Shown: positions 1-11,405, counted from the first letter of the stretch. The stretch: DNA of 64,000 bases from Hydrangea macrophylla (GCA_033977485.1 CM066991.1:35895850-35959849), one strand, 5' to 3'. Notes: generated from the letters alone by a model not told the origin. Made by a program: numbers and translations.

Positions 1-566
1 TTTAATTAATGGATATTTGTAATCTTAACATGGAGAGATAATAAGCATTTAATAACATGGAGCTCGAAATATATTTTTGAGATAAGGGTAGGAGTACAAT
101 TATAATTCTTTAGTGGTATGAATTATAATTTATAGAAATAGGAATCTGATTCAGTTCGAATTAGGGTTTCCTAATTCCATAAGGAAGCCTATTCCTTATT
201 GACTTCTTATGGTCCCTATCGTAGCCTATATATATGCTGCTTTGGCTCTCTCCTCAGTTTGTATTTTTCCATCAAGAGCATTATAACTCGAAATAGAAAA
301 GAGAGCATAAAAAGAGAGAGCAGAAACATAAAGGATTTTGAAGGAGCCCACACTCAGTTCGATATTCTGGCAGCAAAGGAATACGGTAGAAGATTGTGAG
401 CTGTTATCGAGCCCGTGTTCTCGATTCATCTACTACAGCAATCCGTTTTAGAAGTTTAAGGTAACCCTAGCTCCGCCCTTATAGGGTTATTGTAGTTTTC
501 ACATAAGTTTTGCAGTACCAACTTATACGCGCTGTCAACAGATTCTGGGAACGTAGTTTCCTAACA
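1..566 (+). repeat. 5' LTR (partial) of copia element 1
   Basis: The stretch ends in CTAACA immediately before a primer-binding site (568 onward), as a 5' LTR should. A TATA-like run (about 225-235) lies in a plausible promoter position, followed by a purine-rich transcribed leader. The left boundary of the LTR was not located and may lie outside the window. The matching 3' LTR is missing because the element is broken at 5108. Confidence 0.6.
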
Positions 567-567
567 G

Positions 568-580
568 TGGTATCAGAACA
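568..580 (+). promoter_or_regulatory. Primer-binding site of copia element 1
   Basis: TGGTATCAGAACA matches the usual plant copia PBS complementary to the 3' end of initiator Met tRNA (TGGTATCAGAGC), two bases after the LTR end. It fixes the orientation of the element as + strand. Confidence 0.8.
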
Positions 581-2140
581 ACGTTGATTCTGCGTATGGG
601 TTGGACGCAACCATGTTGTCCAATAAAACAGATCTTATGCGTGTTTTGATGGATGGATAGAACGTAGAACTGTGCTAACCCTTGTTTTACAGCGTTCTTA
701 TTCCACTATTATGGTTACTGATTTTGTGTGATTGGATCCCACGATGGTTTTATCCGTGGTTAATCTTTCTATTTTAATATAACATGTGAACTCCTTTATG
801 GAGGCATGGGATTTGTGTATATTGGATCCCATGCTTGATTGATGTGTGGTTAATTTATTGCAAAGAAATAGCATGTGAACTCCTTCATGGAGGTATAGGA
901 TTTATGTAAAATATCTCAAGTAAATCCGTGAAGACAGTTTACAAGCAGTTTTAGAAAGCAATCTGGAAGCAGTTTCTGAAGACTGTTTCAAAAAACAATT
1001 CTGGAAGGCAGTTGCTGATGGTAAATCGGATTTAGCTTCCGGGGTGCTGCCCCGGAAACCCTGCAAGAGGCGCTGCTCCCTCGACCCCTGCGAGTTGACC
1101 GGGCAGCTTGATCCCCATGAGCTAACTGAGCAGCTCAACCCCCGTGCGTAGTGGCGACATAGAGCTAATTGGGTTCAATGAAGATTTTTCACAAGAGTTG
1201 TAGCTTGACCATAATAGTGGGATTCCTATTTTATTGTGGTTTCCTTATTTATGTGTGATTGAATGATTATTATTGTTTTATGTTTAATGAATAGGACAAC
1301 ATGGATAATTGTTCCTAGACCTATTTCAGATGTCTAGCTACATGTTTGATTTATATTAATTTAAAATGATGGACAACTACATGTGTATTTAGAAATAAAA
1401 CTAATTCCATATTTGAAAACATAAGTACTTATTTTCTAAAATCACGAGAATAGAATAATTTTATTATCTACACATGTGGGTTTGACAAGTAAGGATGAAT
1501 TAATCCTTGTCAAGTATTCCATTATTTTTTATTAATTAAATTAAAAAAATTTCTAGAAATTATAACCCTCAAATTTTTTTTTTAAATTCTAAGTGGGAGA
1601 GGGAATTTATCAAGTATAAATCCCATGGTCTCCATCACTAGTTTGTAGATGATATGATTAATTTTGTGTGATGGCTCTAGTGTCATCCTCTCCATAGGAT
1701 ATAGTTGATCATGGAATCATCAGTACAAACTTCTTTAAAAGAATGTTTTGGGTGATTGTTAGTGTGGGTCACCTCTCCATCAGAAGTGTACCTCACAGAA
1801 CTCTTGACCTAGAATTAAGTGATGGTATACACTTAGCTATAAATAACAATATCCTATCCATCTTAGTCATTATTGTTATTTATAGGATCAAAGCAAGTCA
1901 GCAGTTTAATTTTACTAGGCAAGGTACATTGCCTGGATAGTAAAATTAAAAGGCAATTACCTATCTGAACAAATGATGGATAGTATATGGCTTCCCATCG
2001 AGTCATACTATCACGGTATATCAGGTTGCTGGCGGATTCTTTTCAAATATGGTAGAGGGAACTAATAATTTCAACTCGAATCCATAGTAATTTTTTGTCC
2101 AAATGTAATTATTTATATTATGTGATTCTCAGGCTTTTAA
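581..2140 (+). other. Untranslated leader of copia element 1
   Basis: There is no coding region here. A diverged direct duplication is visible: the motif TGTGAACTCCTTTATGGAGG at about 786 recurs with one change at about 873, with flanking GGATCCCA motifs. The rest is AT-rich leader of the length common between PBS and gag in plant copia elements. Confidence 0.5.
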
Positions 2141-2931
2141 ATGGGTTCTTTCAATCGACTCGCTGTTATACTTAAAGAAAACAGACTTACTAGACCAAAC
2201 TATATATAGACTAGAAAAGGAATTTGGATATTGTGTTTACTACTGAAGAGTACAAGTTTGTGCTTACTCAAGAATGTCCTGAGCAACCTGGTGAGGGGGC
2301 AACCGCTGAGGAAACCCAGGCTCACAAGAAATGGGTCAAGGCTGATGAGATGGTGCGGTGTTACATTTTGGCATCCATGTCAAATGTGCTGCAACATCAG
2401 CATCATTCAATGGCCAGCGCCTATGACATGATGGAGAGCCTCCAAGAGATGTTCGGGGATCAAAGTCGTGCTGTTAGGCAGGTTGCCATGAAAGACTTGA
2501 TGAACACAACTATCGCTGAGGGGACGCCTGTAAGGGATCATGTTCTTAAGATGATATCTCTTCTTAATGAACTAGAGATCCTTGGAGCTGAAATCGATGG
2601 GGAAACCCAGGTCGATATCGTACTCCAGTCACTGCCAGAGTATTTTAAGCAATTCCGCCTCAATTACAACATGAATAAATTTAAATATACCTTGGCGGAA
2701 CTGCTTAAAGAACTCCAAGCAGTTGAGGGTCAAAAGAAGGTCGCGGGTCCTCCGCCAATCCATAGGCCAAGAGGACAACCGGGAAAGCCTAAAGGCAATT
2801 GTTTTGTTTGCAAGCAGCCAGGTCACTGGAAGAAGCAATGTCCGGTTTATCTCGCCAGACGGAACAATAAAGGTAAATCTCATTTACTAGTTGTGGAATC
2901 TTGTTTAGCGGTCCGATTTACCGGTACCTAG
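2141..2931 (+). pseudogene. gag: copia gag (UBN2-type) with CCHC zinc knuckle
   Basis: The capsid/nucleocapsid protein would assemble the virus-like particle. The natural start is probably the ATG at 2141 (MGSFNRLAVILKENRLT). A two-base TA expansion near 2203-2208 and a TAG at 2212, where Trp is expected, break the reading, and the frame then runs from about 2218. The UBN2-type helical region covers most of the ORF (AEGTPVRDHVLKM, QSLPEYFKQFRLNY). A zinc knuckle CFVCKQPGHWKKQC sits near the C-terminus. The stop at 2929-2931 is again TAG where a Trp would precede the protease motif. Gag and pol are in one frame, as in other copia elements. Family assignment is secure; activity is excluded. Confidence 0.85.
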
Positions 2932-5108
2932 TGTGTAGATACGGGAGCCACTGATCATGTATGCAATTCTTTGCAGGGGTTCCAAGGAACCAGGCAGCTT
3001 AGTGATGGAGAGATTTATCTATATATGGGAAATGCTACGAGAGTAGCAGTAGTTGCAGTAGGAGATCTACGTCTTAGTTTTGGTAGAGATAGGACTTTAA
3101 TATTAAGAAATTGCCTTTATGTACCTTCTATTATAAGGAATTTAGTTTCAGTTTCTAGTTTAGTAAAGAATGGATATTCAGTTCATTTTAATAAAGTAGT
3201 AGTTATTAAAGAAAATAAACATTTTATTTGTTCTGGTCAATTGGTGGATGATCTTTATATTATAAATCTTGTCTCTCTTATACTGCAACTTAATGAATTG
3301 AATAACACAAATAGTTTGCCATTTAAGAGAAAAGAACCTTCAAGGATGAACCAAACGCATCTTTGGCACTTACGCCTTGGTCATATTAATTTGAAAAGGA
3401 TTTAAAGACTGGTTCAAAATGGGCCAATAAGCTCATTGGAAGTGGAGGCACTTCCAGTCTGTGAATCCTGCTTGGAAGGTAAAATGACCAAGAGGCCGTT
3501 CTCGACCAAGGGCTATAGAGCAAAAGAGCCGTTGGAACTGGTTCACTCTGATTTGTGCGGTCCTATGACTGTCCAAGCAAGAGGGGGATTTGAGTACTTT
3601 GTCACTTTCATCGATGATTACTCAAGGTACAGGTACATTTATTTGATGCGGCGTAAGTCTGAATGCTTTGAGAAATTCAAAGACTTTAAGGCAGAAACGG
3701 AGAAGCGTCTAGGTAAATATATCAAGACACTATGATCTGATCGTGGTGGAGAGTACCTCTTTGGAGAGTTTAGGGAATACTTATTAGAACAAGGGATTAC
3801 ATCCCAGTTGTCTGCACCCCGTATGTCTCAGCAGAACAGTGTAGCAGAAAGAAGGAACAGGACTCTCATGGACATGGTAAGATCTATGATGAGTTATTCG
3901 AATTTACCAATTTTCTTTTGGGGACGCACATTAGAGACAGCTGCATACATTCTAAACTTGGTACCATCTAAGTCAGTACCTACTACTCCCACGGAATTTT
4001 GGGCTGGGCAAAAGCCTAGTCAGCGGCATGTTCGGATCTGGGATAGTCCAGCACATGTGCTGAAAGGGAACGCAGAAAAGTTGGAATCAAGAACAGAAGT
4101 ATGTTTCTTAGTTGGGTATCCAAGAGGAACTAAAAGTGGTCTGTTTTATAGTCCTAAGGATCAGAAGATTTTTGTTAACATCAATGCCACATTCTTAGAA
4201 GAGGACTATGTTATGGACCACAAGCCCATAAGCCGTATTGTTCTAGAGGAAATGAGAGGAGAGACACCGACACATACTTCTTCGATACCATCGGTACGAG
4301 AAGAAACATCACAAGACAGAGTTATCGATATTCCATTACCGTGTCGTAGTGGGAGGATTATCGAAACTAGTATAGATCCCGAACCAATCATTAACACGCA
4401 GGTTCCTGATCCAGTACAGCGTGCAGATAATGGTGTATTAGGTTCAGAATCTTCACAATAAAATATTATTGATACACAGACACAGGTTGTGCCTCGTCAT
4501 AGTGGGAGGGTTATTATTCAACCTGACTGGTATATGTTCTTGGGAGAGTCTTATGACTAGGTCTCTGATGAACAAGGTACCGATCCCTGTAACTACAATA
4601 AAGCACTCCAAGATAAAGACGCAGATCTTTGGCAAAAGGCTATGAAGTTTGAAATGGAGTCCATGTACTCCAATCAAGTCTGGGTTCTTATAGAATCACC
4701 CAATGAAATAAAACCCATTGGATGTAAGTGGATCTATAAGAAGAAGAGAGGAGCAGACGGTAAGGTGAAAACCTTTAAAGCAAGGCTTGTTGCGGAAGAG
4801 TTCACTCAAAAAGAGAGAATTGATTATGAGGAAACCTTTTCACCAGTGGCCATACTAAAGTTTATCCGGATTCTCTTATCCATTGCTGCACATTTCGATT
4901 ATGAAATTTGGCAAATGGATGTCAGAACAACATTTCTTAATGGGAATCTTGACGAGTGCATCTATATGATGCAACCAGATGGGTTCATTGCGAAGGGCCA
5001 AGAATACATGTTGTGCAAGCTTAAGAAGTCCATTTATGGACTTAAGCAGGCATCTAGGTCTTGGATTATCCGCTTTGATCAAGCAATCAAGTATTTTGGT
5101 TTTGATCA
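2932..5108 (+). pseudogene. pol: copia pol: protease, integrase, N-terminal half of RT; truncated
   Basis: All in frame 1 from gag. The protease motif CVDTGATDH follows the gag stop. The GAG-pre-integrase part (HLWHLRLGH ... CESCLEGK) forms the HHCC zinc site. The integrase catalytic residues are visible as D in LVHSDLCGPM, D in SDRGGEY and E in NSVAERRNRTL. RT begins around 4640 (IGCKWIYKKK, KARLVAEEFTQ, MDVRTTFLNG, YGLKQAS) and stops before the YVDD motif. In-frame stops occur at 3403, 3733, 4459 and 4558; those at 3403 and 3733 fit CAA to TAA and CGA to TGA. No frameshift is seen in pol. At about 5108 the sequence changes to an unrelated copia lineage, so half of RT, RNase H and the 3' LTR are lost. 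Confidence 0.87.
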
Positions 5109-6491
5109 ATGAGCGATGAATCCGGTATTGTTGTGAGAAACAAGGCTAGATTAGTTGCCCAAGGCTACAATCAAGAAGAAGGTATAGACTACGAGGAGAC
5201 CTATGCTCCTGTAGCTAGACTCGAAGCCATTAGGATGCTTCTCGCCTTTGCTTGTCATAAAAATTTCAAACTTTTTCAAACGGATGTGAAAAGTGCCTTT
5301 CTAAATGGCTTTATCTCCGAGGAAGTCTATGTTAAACAACTCCCCGGTTTTGAAAATCCACATCTTCCGGATCATGTTTTTAAACTCACAAAAGCTTTAT
5401 ATGGTTTAAAACAAGCTCCACGTGCTTGGTATGAAAGATTAAGTAAATATCTTATTGATCTTGGTTTTAATCAAGGAAAAATTGATACTACTCTTTTTGT
5501 TAAAACCTCAAATGAAGATATCTTGCTTGTTCAAATTTACGTGGATGATATTATCTTTGGAGCTACAAATGAGAAGATGTGTGAAGAATTTGTATCATGT
5601 ATGCAAAATGAATTTGAAATGAGTTTGATGGGGGAGCTTAACTTCTTTCTTGGACTTCAAATAAAGCAACATAAAGATGGCATTTTCATAAATCAATCCA
5701 AGTATATTAAAGATCTTTTAAAAAGATTTGGATTGGAAGGAAGCAAAGTTTTTTAAACCCCTATGAGTTCTACTTTAAAACTTGATAAAGATGAAACCGA
5801 CAAGCCGGTAGATTGTAAACTTTTTCGGGGAATGATTGGTAGTCTATTATATCTCACCGCAAGTAGACCGGATATCATGTTTAGCGTATGCCTTTGTGCT
5901 AGATTTCAAGCTTCACCTAAGGAATCACATGTCATTGCGGTTAAACGTATTTTTCGTTATCTTCTAGGTACTATAGACTTAGGTCTTTGGTATCCTAAAA
6001 ATACTTCTTTTAAATTAACAAGTTTTTTGGATGCGGATTTTGTCGGTTGTAAAATTGATCGTAAAAGTACTAGTAGCAGATGTCATTTCTTAGGACACTC
6101 GCTTGTTTCATGGTTTAGTAAGAAACAAAATTCGGTAGCTATATCTACGGCCGAAGCCGAATATATAGCCGCTGGAAGTTGTTGTGCTCAAACACTTTAT
6201 ATGAAACAACAATTAGAAGACTTTGGACTTTACTATAATCATATTCCCATAAATTGTGATAATACTAGTGCCATATGTTTATCCAAAAATCCTATCCAAC
6301 ACTCAAGGACTAAACACATTGAGATTCGTCATCATTTTATTCGCGATCATGTTCAAAAGGGGGATGTTGATCTTGTTTTCCTCAACACCGATCGTCAATG
6401 GGCTGATATTTTCACCAAACCTCTTCCCGAAGAACGTTTTTGTGTTATTAGAAGAGAATTAGGCTTGTCATGTTTGAGTGATCTGCTTTAA
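5109..6491 (+). pseudogene. pol: Sirevirus-type copia pol fragment: RT and RNase H
   Basis: This second copia element begins inside RT. It shows [43 protein letters not shown] and the catalytic YVDD (in [11 protein letters not shown]), then RNase H with the DADFVG region, SWFSKKQN, STAEAEYIAA and the terminal DIFTKPL motif. One in-frame TAA at 5754-5756 separates the RT and RNase H portions; otherwise the frame is continuous. RT sequence, the multiple GGGGGA polypurine tracts downstream and the long 3' region all fit the Sirevirus genus. Gag, protease, integrase and the 5' LTR are absent. The apparent ATG at 5109 is the join point with element 1, not a natural start. Confidence 0.88.
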
Positions 6492-6540
6492 AATTCAGTA
6501 TCTGGACTCACATACTCCTTCTGTGTGATTCTAACCAAAG

Positions 6541-6806
6541 CAGTCGACTGGTATCCCGTAACAGTCGACTGGTTCTGTCCCTTTTCTTTTGATTCTTTGT
6601 TTCTGCCTATATCAGTCGACTGAGGCGTCGACTATTTCTGTACCCTCAGCCTTCTGTCTTAGTCAGTCGACTGAGGAGTCGACTGGTTTTGCATCCAAAA
6701 TCCCTGCCTTCTTCCGTCGACTGAGGCGTCGACTCTGCCTCTGTTAGCCCCAAATTTCTAAGCCCTAATTTGTTCTTCAGTCGACTGCTCCTGCGATTCA
6801 GTCGAC
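6541..6806 (+). repeat. Array of GTCGAC-centred palindromes downstream of Sirevirus pol
   Basis: Ten GTCGAC sites fall in 266 bases (6543, 6564, 6615, 6627, 6666, 6678, 6716, 6728, 6780, 6801). Most lie in the 10-base palindrome CAGTCGACTG or close variants with GAGGCGTCGAC. The same palindrome is clustered again inside this element's LTR (8382-8540). Confidence 0.8.
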
Positions 6807-6989
6807 TGCTCCTCTAATTTCTATATAAACTGCGTCTTCTTCTTTCTTTTTTTTCTTCACCTCTTCTTCTTTCGGCGATTTTCTTTTTCTCTTTTCTTTT
6901 CTTCCCCGTCTCAAATCCTCCCATTTTCTCGCTCCTTTCCTTTGTTCTTCTCCTTCCTCCTCTCCTTGAACTCCTTAAACATCATCTCG

Positions 6990-6991
<2 letters not shown>

Positions 6992-7058
<67 letters not shown>
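6992..7058 (+). repeat. (CT)n microsatellite
   Basis: A nearly uninterrupted CT run lies in the pyrimidine-rich region between Sirevirus pol and the small downstream ORF. Confidence 0.95.
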
Positions 7059-7060
<2 letters not shown>

Positions 7061-7079
7061 CTCCATCTCTTCTCTATCT

Positions 7080-7334
7080 ATGTTTCACACCCAGTCTATT
7101 GGGACAATGCAGGCTACCTTCTCTTCCTCACAACAGGAGGCAGTTGAGCTTCATCAGCGCGCCATCGCATCCTTACGAGCCAATGTTTTTTATATTGGCG
7201 GCTCTTTGGATACTTTGCGCACTTCTACTGTTGCTACTCAAGAGCTTCTTGATCGCCGTCTATCGTCTCTCCAGGCCTCTGTTGATGATGCTCGTGAGGA
7301 GATTCGTGTGATCCGGACTCGCTTGCACTTTTGA
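7080..7334 (+). CDS. Small ORF in Sirevirus 3' region, unknown function
   Basis: The ATG at 7080 opens about 84 codons after the CT repeat. The product is mostly helical in appearance, with LDRRLSSLQASVDDAREEIR suggesting a short coiled coil, and has no signal peptide or zinc site. Many Sireviruses carry an extra, sometimes env-like, ORF between pol and the 3' LTR; this could be a remnant of such an ORF or chance. The longer reading from 6942 merely translates the CT microsatellite as a Leu/Ser run. I do not recognise the protein. Confidence 0.3.
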   Translation: MFHTQSIGTMQATFSSSQQEAVELHQRAIASLRANVFYIGGSLDTLRTSTVATQELLDRRLSSLQASVDDAREEIRVIRTRLHF

Positions 7335-7703
7335 TTGTGTCCTTCTTGGTGTGTTGGATATGGTGTTGGATAGATGGATGGTCATTTTTTGGATGTTTAT
7401 TTACTGATCTTACAAATTCTTTTTGGATCTTGACATATGTAGTTTGTTTTTAATGGGTTAGACATTTTTTTGGATAGCTGGATATTTTGTCTTTTGGCTA
7501 TGTAGTTATTTTGGAAATTTGAATGTTTATATGGCAAAATTGGATGTTAATACAATCTCTTGTTTAAATGCATCATCTCTTTCCTTTACAGTCTTGAATA
7601 CAATCTATTCTATTTTTTTGTTTGTTTTGTTTGTTGCTCTGTTCTTGCTTGGGAAAATGATGATTCTTTTTGTGATTCCCGACCCAACCACACCCAACCT
7701 TGC
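7335..7703 (+). other. Sirevirus 3' untranslated stretch
   Basis: AT-rich, with repeated TTGGAT motifs. No gene is recognised. Confidence 0.5.
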
Positions 7704-7920
7704 ATCATCCTAGGGGGAGCTCTGCCTCCGTCTCAGTTTTTGTTGATGCCAAAGGGGGAGAAGTTGCACAATTTAATGTTGTTAAATTAATGTTGTTCAT
7801 GCAAATATAGTTGTTATCTTGTGATTGACATCATAGAACAAATGAGATCATTATATTATCTTGCTTTGTTTTTTTTTCATGGGCAACAAGTAGTTTGTCA
7901 TCATCAAAAAGGGGGAGATT
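7704..7920 (+). promoter_or_regulatory. Repeated polypurine tracts upstream of Sirevirus LTR
   Basis: Three PPT-like motifs occur: CATCATCCTAGGGGGAGC (about 7704), GATGCCAAAGGGGGAGAAG (about 7745) and CATCATCAAAAAGGGGGAGA (about 7899). The last abuts the LTR and should prime plus-strand synthesis. Multiplied PPT motifs of this type are a published hallmark of Sireviruses. Confidence 0.85.
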
Positions 7921-8894
7921 TGAGGATTTCACTATCTCAATCTTCTTTGGGTGAAGATTAAACCCTTATAATCTCTCCAAGGAAGAAAATCATCTTCACT
8001 TAGAACTAGGTTTACATCAACCCTTAATACACACTTCCTTTATAAATAAGATTTGATACAAGAATGAAGACTCTCTCAATAGAGTGGATGAATACAAGAT
8101 TAAGCTTCACAATAAATTGCTCTTAAGATATACAAATGAAGACTAGAGCAATAGAATTTATGATCTCACCAAACTAGGGCTCAAGGAGTAAATGTGATGA
8201 AATTAATTAAAGTTGGATTGATCAAAAGTTGTCAAAAGAAGTACAAATACATGTATTTATAGCTTCCTTAGGATTTCCAACCGTTGGAAGTAGTTGGGAG
8301 ATTTAAAAGCTTCATTAAATGCAGTTAACTAGCCGTTACTGTATTTATCGCAGTCATTCAGTCAACTGGATTCACAGGGCAGTCGACTGATATTTAAAAA
8401 GGATCAGAAAAACACAAGGCTCAGTCGACTGAATCAGGAGGGCAGTCGACTGGATTGCACACAGATAACATCTCTATGTACACAGGTCGACTGTCCAGTC
8501 GACTGGACCATTAGTCGACTGAAACGAATGCACAGTCGACTGCTCTTTGCAGATTTTCAAAGATAAGTTGGGTTTAACTATGTAGAACTTCTTTGAATTA
8601 AATTGAGCCCTTAAGAATGATGTTCACATAAATTAAATTGCTTATATAGAGTCCTAGAAAATGATCCAAACAAGATTCTTCAACTTGTAAAGCTCCGTTT
8701 GGCTTGAAACTTTTGAGCACAAATCACCATGTCTCTATGTATGGAGAAGATTTACGATCATGTGAACATATATTGATGTACGATATACTTTCTGCAACTT
8801 AATCAACTTAAGATCATTAGAAAATACTACTAAGTAGTTTGTTAATCATCAAAATTATCCATTCAACTAATGGAATAACACTTTGGGGCTAACA
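7921..8894 (+). repeat. Sirevirus 3' LTR
   Basis: It starts TGAGGATTTC directly after the PPT and ends GGGGCTAACA, where sequence switches abruptly to gypsy gag. Inside are seven GTCGAC sites between 8382 and 8540, most as CAGTCGACTG, plus one CAGTCAACTG variant. No 5' partner exists in the window, so age cannot be estimated. The right border is inferred from the TG...CA rule and the sequence switch. Confidence 0.8.
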
Positions 8895-9661
8895 AAAACC
8901 GTGTTCCGAATCAAGCCAATACCGAGACAGAGTCATCGTTTTCCAGCCAGATCACGAGGTTCTCCATCCCGCGCAAATTTAAGCAGCCTCGCCTAGATCC
9001 CTACAATGGCTCAGGAAGCCCGGTCGATCACGTCCGGACCTATAAGGCTCAGATGGCCTTAGCCACCAACTCCGATGAACTACACTAACTAGCCTTCCCC
9101 AGCACTTTGAAAGGCCCTGCCATGCAGTGGTTTTATTCCTTGGAGCCCCGATCGGTCTGCAGTTTCAAACAACTCAGCTAGCAGTTCATCAACCAATTTG
9201 TCGGCCTGCATGAGCGGCCAAAGCCAGACATGCAGCTGTTGATGGTCAGACAACGCAATAATGAGTCCCTCAAGGAGTTCACTGACTGGTTCAACCAACA
9301 GAAGCTTCAAATCCGCAATTTGAATGAGACAATCGCCATCATAGCCTTCTGCTCGGGAGTTCAACACACCAAGTGCGCCGCGTTGTTCCACAGAAATCGA
9401 CCGGAAACTTTGGTTAAGCTCTCTGAGAGGGTTGGAAAATACATTGACACTGAAGAGTTTATGAAGACCAAAGACCCCGGGCAAGAAAGCGACAAGTCTT
9501 CCGGAAGCAAGCGAAAGCGAGATCAGCCCGGGAGTTCTGACAGTTCTTCTAGTTCACAGCGGTCTAAGTCCGGCAATCCCGACCCGACCTCCAGTTCACA
9601 TCGGTCAGGATCAAGCAGTTCCAACTTTGTCTCCAGCACTGAGAAGTCAGGGGCCCGATGA
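8895..9661 (+). pseudogene. gag: gypsy gag fragment (gag-only element)
   Basis: The frame RLDPYNGSGSPVDHV ... MALATNSDE ... GPAMQWFYSLEP ... QFINQFVGLH ... RQRNNESLKEFTDWFNQQ is a Retrotrans_gag capsid domain. In-frame stops occur near 9086 (after DELH) and 9180 (after KQLS). From about 9230 the frame is open to 9661 and ends in a Ser-rich tail with a basic patch (SKRKRDQ) and no CCHC knuckle. The 5' end is cut where the Sirevirus LTR ends. No protease, RT or integrase occurs before the LTR at 10712, so this resembles the gag-only, non-autonomous TR-GAG class of plant gypsy derivatives. Confidence 0.8.
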
Positions 9662-9706
9662 TCCTGATCCGACCACATGAGGCTCCACCGATTGTCAGAG
9701 AGCCCT

Positions 9707-9860
9707 TCCAAAGATCTCGGGCCTAACCCTGAGGCATCCAAAGACCTCGGGCCTAACCCCGAGGCACGAAAAAGACCTCGAGTTCCAAACTCAGGCACTA
9801 AAAAGACCTCGGGCTCCGAACCCAGGCACCAAAGACCTCGGGCTCACGCTCGAGGCACCG
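9707..9860 (+). repeat. About 30-bp tandem repeat, five units
   Basis: Units share the core AAAGACCTCGGGCCTAACC followed by a GAGGCA-type end. They diverge towards the right. They lie just downstream of the gag stop. Confidence 0.85.
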
Positions 9861-9861
9861 G

Positions 9862-10690
9862 CTTCGCTTAGGTCCAATCGACGATGGGAGCAAACCCCCT
9901 ATGTGGCTAATGATGGTAAGCTTTAAAAGACCCTGCAACCACCATGTTCCAGGTCGGTTACCTACAGTTCATAGCCTCTGTAAGACCCTCGTCTTAGCGA
10001 AAGCTTGGGGGCAAGACGGTGTAGTGAACTAAACAGGCAATCACACTGGGTATCTACAGGCCTCGCGGATAACCAAGTCAAAATCTTGGACAACCCGAGC
10101 ACCTATAGTACTCAGAGGCATTAACTCCACTCAGGTCCAAACCGACGATAGAGGTGACTAAAAACTCTTAGGTTGGCCGACGATAGAGGAGCAAAAAGAC
10201 CCTAAAGCAATGTGATTTAGGTCGGCTCCACCAACATAGTCAAGCTCTTCTCCCAACAGTCTTGGCGAAGTCTAACTGGGCGGAAGACAACCATCCTGGG
10301 GAGTTAACATAAAAGGACCCTAAAGCAATATGCTTTAGGTCAGCTTCTCCAACATGGTCAAATTCTTCCACCCACAACCTTAACGAAGGTTTACGGGCAG
10401 AAGATAACCATCCTGGGAGCTGACTAAAACAGAAAAGACTCCGAAGTAGGCCGAGTCTCAACTCTCGGTCACTTCCCGAGCATTCAAAGACTCCGAATTA
10501 GGCTGGGTCTCAACTCCCGGTCAGTTCTCGAGCACCTAAAGGTCCCGAGCTAGGCTGGGTCTCAACTCTCAGCCAGTTCCTGAGGACTCACCAGGCTCAG
10601 AAGCCCCGCGGCAGCTTCTCCAAGTACTCAGACAGTGGCAAGTAACATCAAACTGATTTCCAAACTTGCCCCGATATAGCATCTGGCCAA
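9862..10690 (+). repeat. Non-coding 3' region of gag-only element with two tandem repeat families
   Basis: At about 10191-10420 a unit of roughly 125 bp occurs twice (key words CCTAAAGCAAT, TCTTCTCC, GACAACCATCCTGGG). At about 10437-10588 a unit of roughly 57 bp occurs three times (TAGGCTGGGTCTCAACTC ... GTTCTCGAGCA). No coding potential is recognised. Confidence 0.75.
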
Positions 10691-10711
10691 CCTTTGAAAT
10701 GGGGGGGCAGC

Positions 10712-11405
10712 TGATACACCCAAATCTGACTCTATCGTATGACCGAGCGGTTCAAACCAGCAGCGAGTCCATGTCTCGGTCAAATCGTGCACAACTCCTC
10801 GGACAAGCATCATCCTGAGTGGTCTAGTCTACATGGAACTCATCATCCCGAGCGATTCATCCACGACCCGGCCAACAGGTCGGGAAAACTGTACAGGCAC
10901 ATCCCACCGCGGGAACAGCCCATTCGGGCCCACAGGCATGAACCTGAGCTTCACAGGCGTGATCCCGAGCATTACGGGCAGTTTCCTACTCAAGCTAGAA
11001 GACTAATGGAAAGTGCAAGCTGTTTCCTAATCCAATTAGGAAACCCCCACAATTAATGCCAATCTATATTAATGGGATTATGTTTCCTTATCCATGTACG
11101 AGTAGGTCTCTTACATCTATAAAAGAGACCACTCACCCCCCATGGAAGGGGCCAATTCTTTAGTCTACATAGCACCTCTATAAAATTCACCATCATACAC
11201 ATACACCCTGCCGGTATTACTGGTAGTGCCGCCCCTCTTTGTTGGCTCACCAGGCCCGCTGGTGATCTGCTAGTGAACGTGCTCAGACACACCCGTGGAC
11301 GTAGGTACCTTCATTAACAGGGTCGAACCACATAAAACAAATAGTCTCTTAATTTTTCTCTCTCCTAAAATTGGTCTACTTTACCCTTACCAAATTCTGG
11401 CATCA
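10712..11405 (+). repeat. 3' LTR of gag-only gypsy element
   Basis: It begins TGATACACCC directly after a G-rich polypurine tract (10694-10710) and ends TCTGGCATCA, giving TGAT/ATCA terminal inverted bases (right edge uncertain by about 5 bases). A TATA-like TATAAAAGAG (about 11120) lies in a promoter position. A related LTR fragment occurs at about 27470-27826. Confidence 0.75.

Noticed and set aside
7585..7790. Hydrophobic short frames after the Sirevirus small ORF
   Set aside because: Overlapping frames over T-rich DNA and the PPT motifs; the hydrophobicity reflects T-richness, not an env membrane segment.
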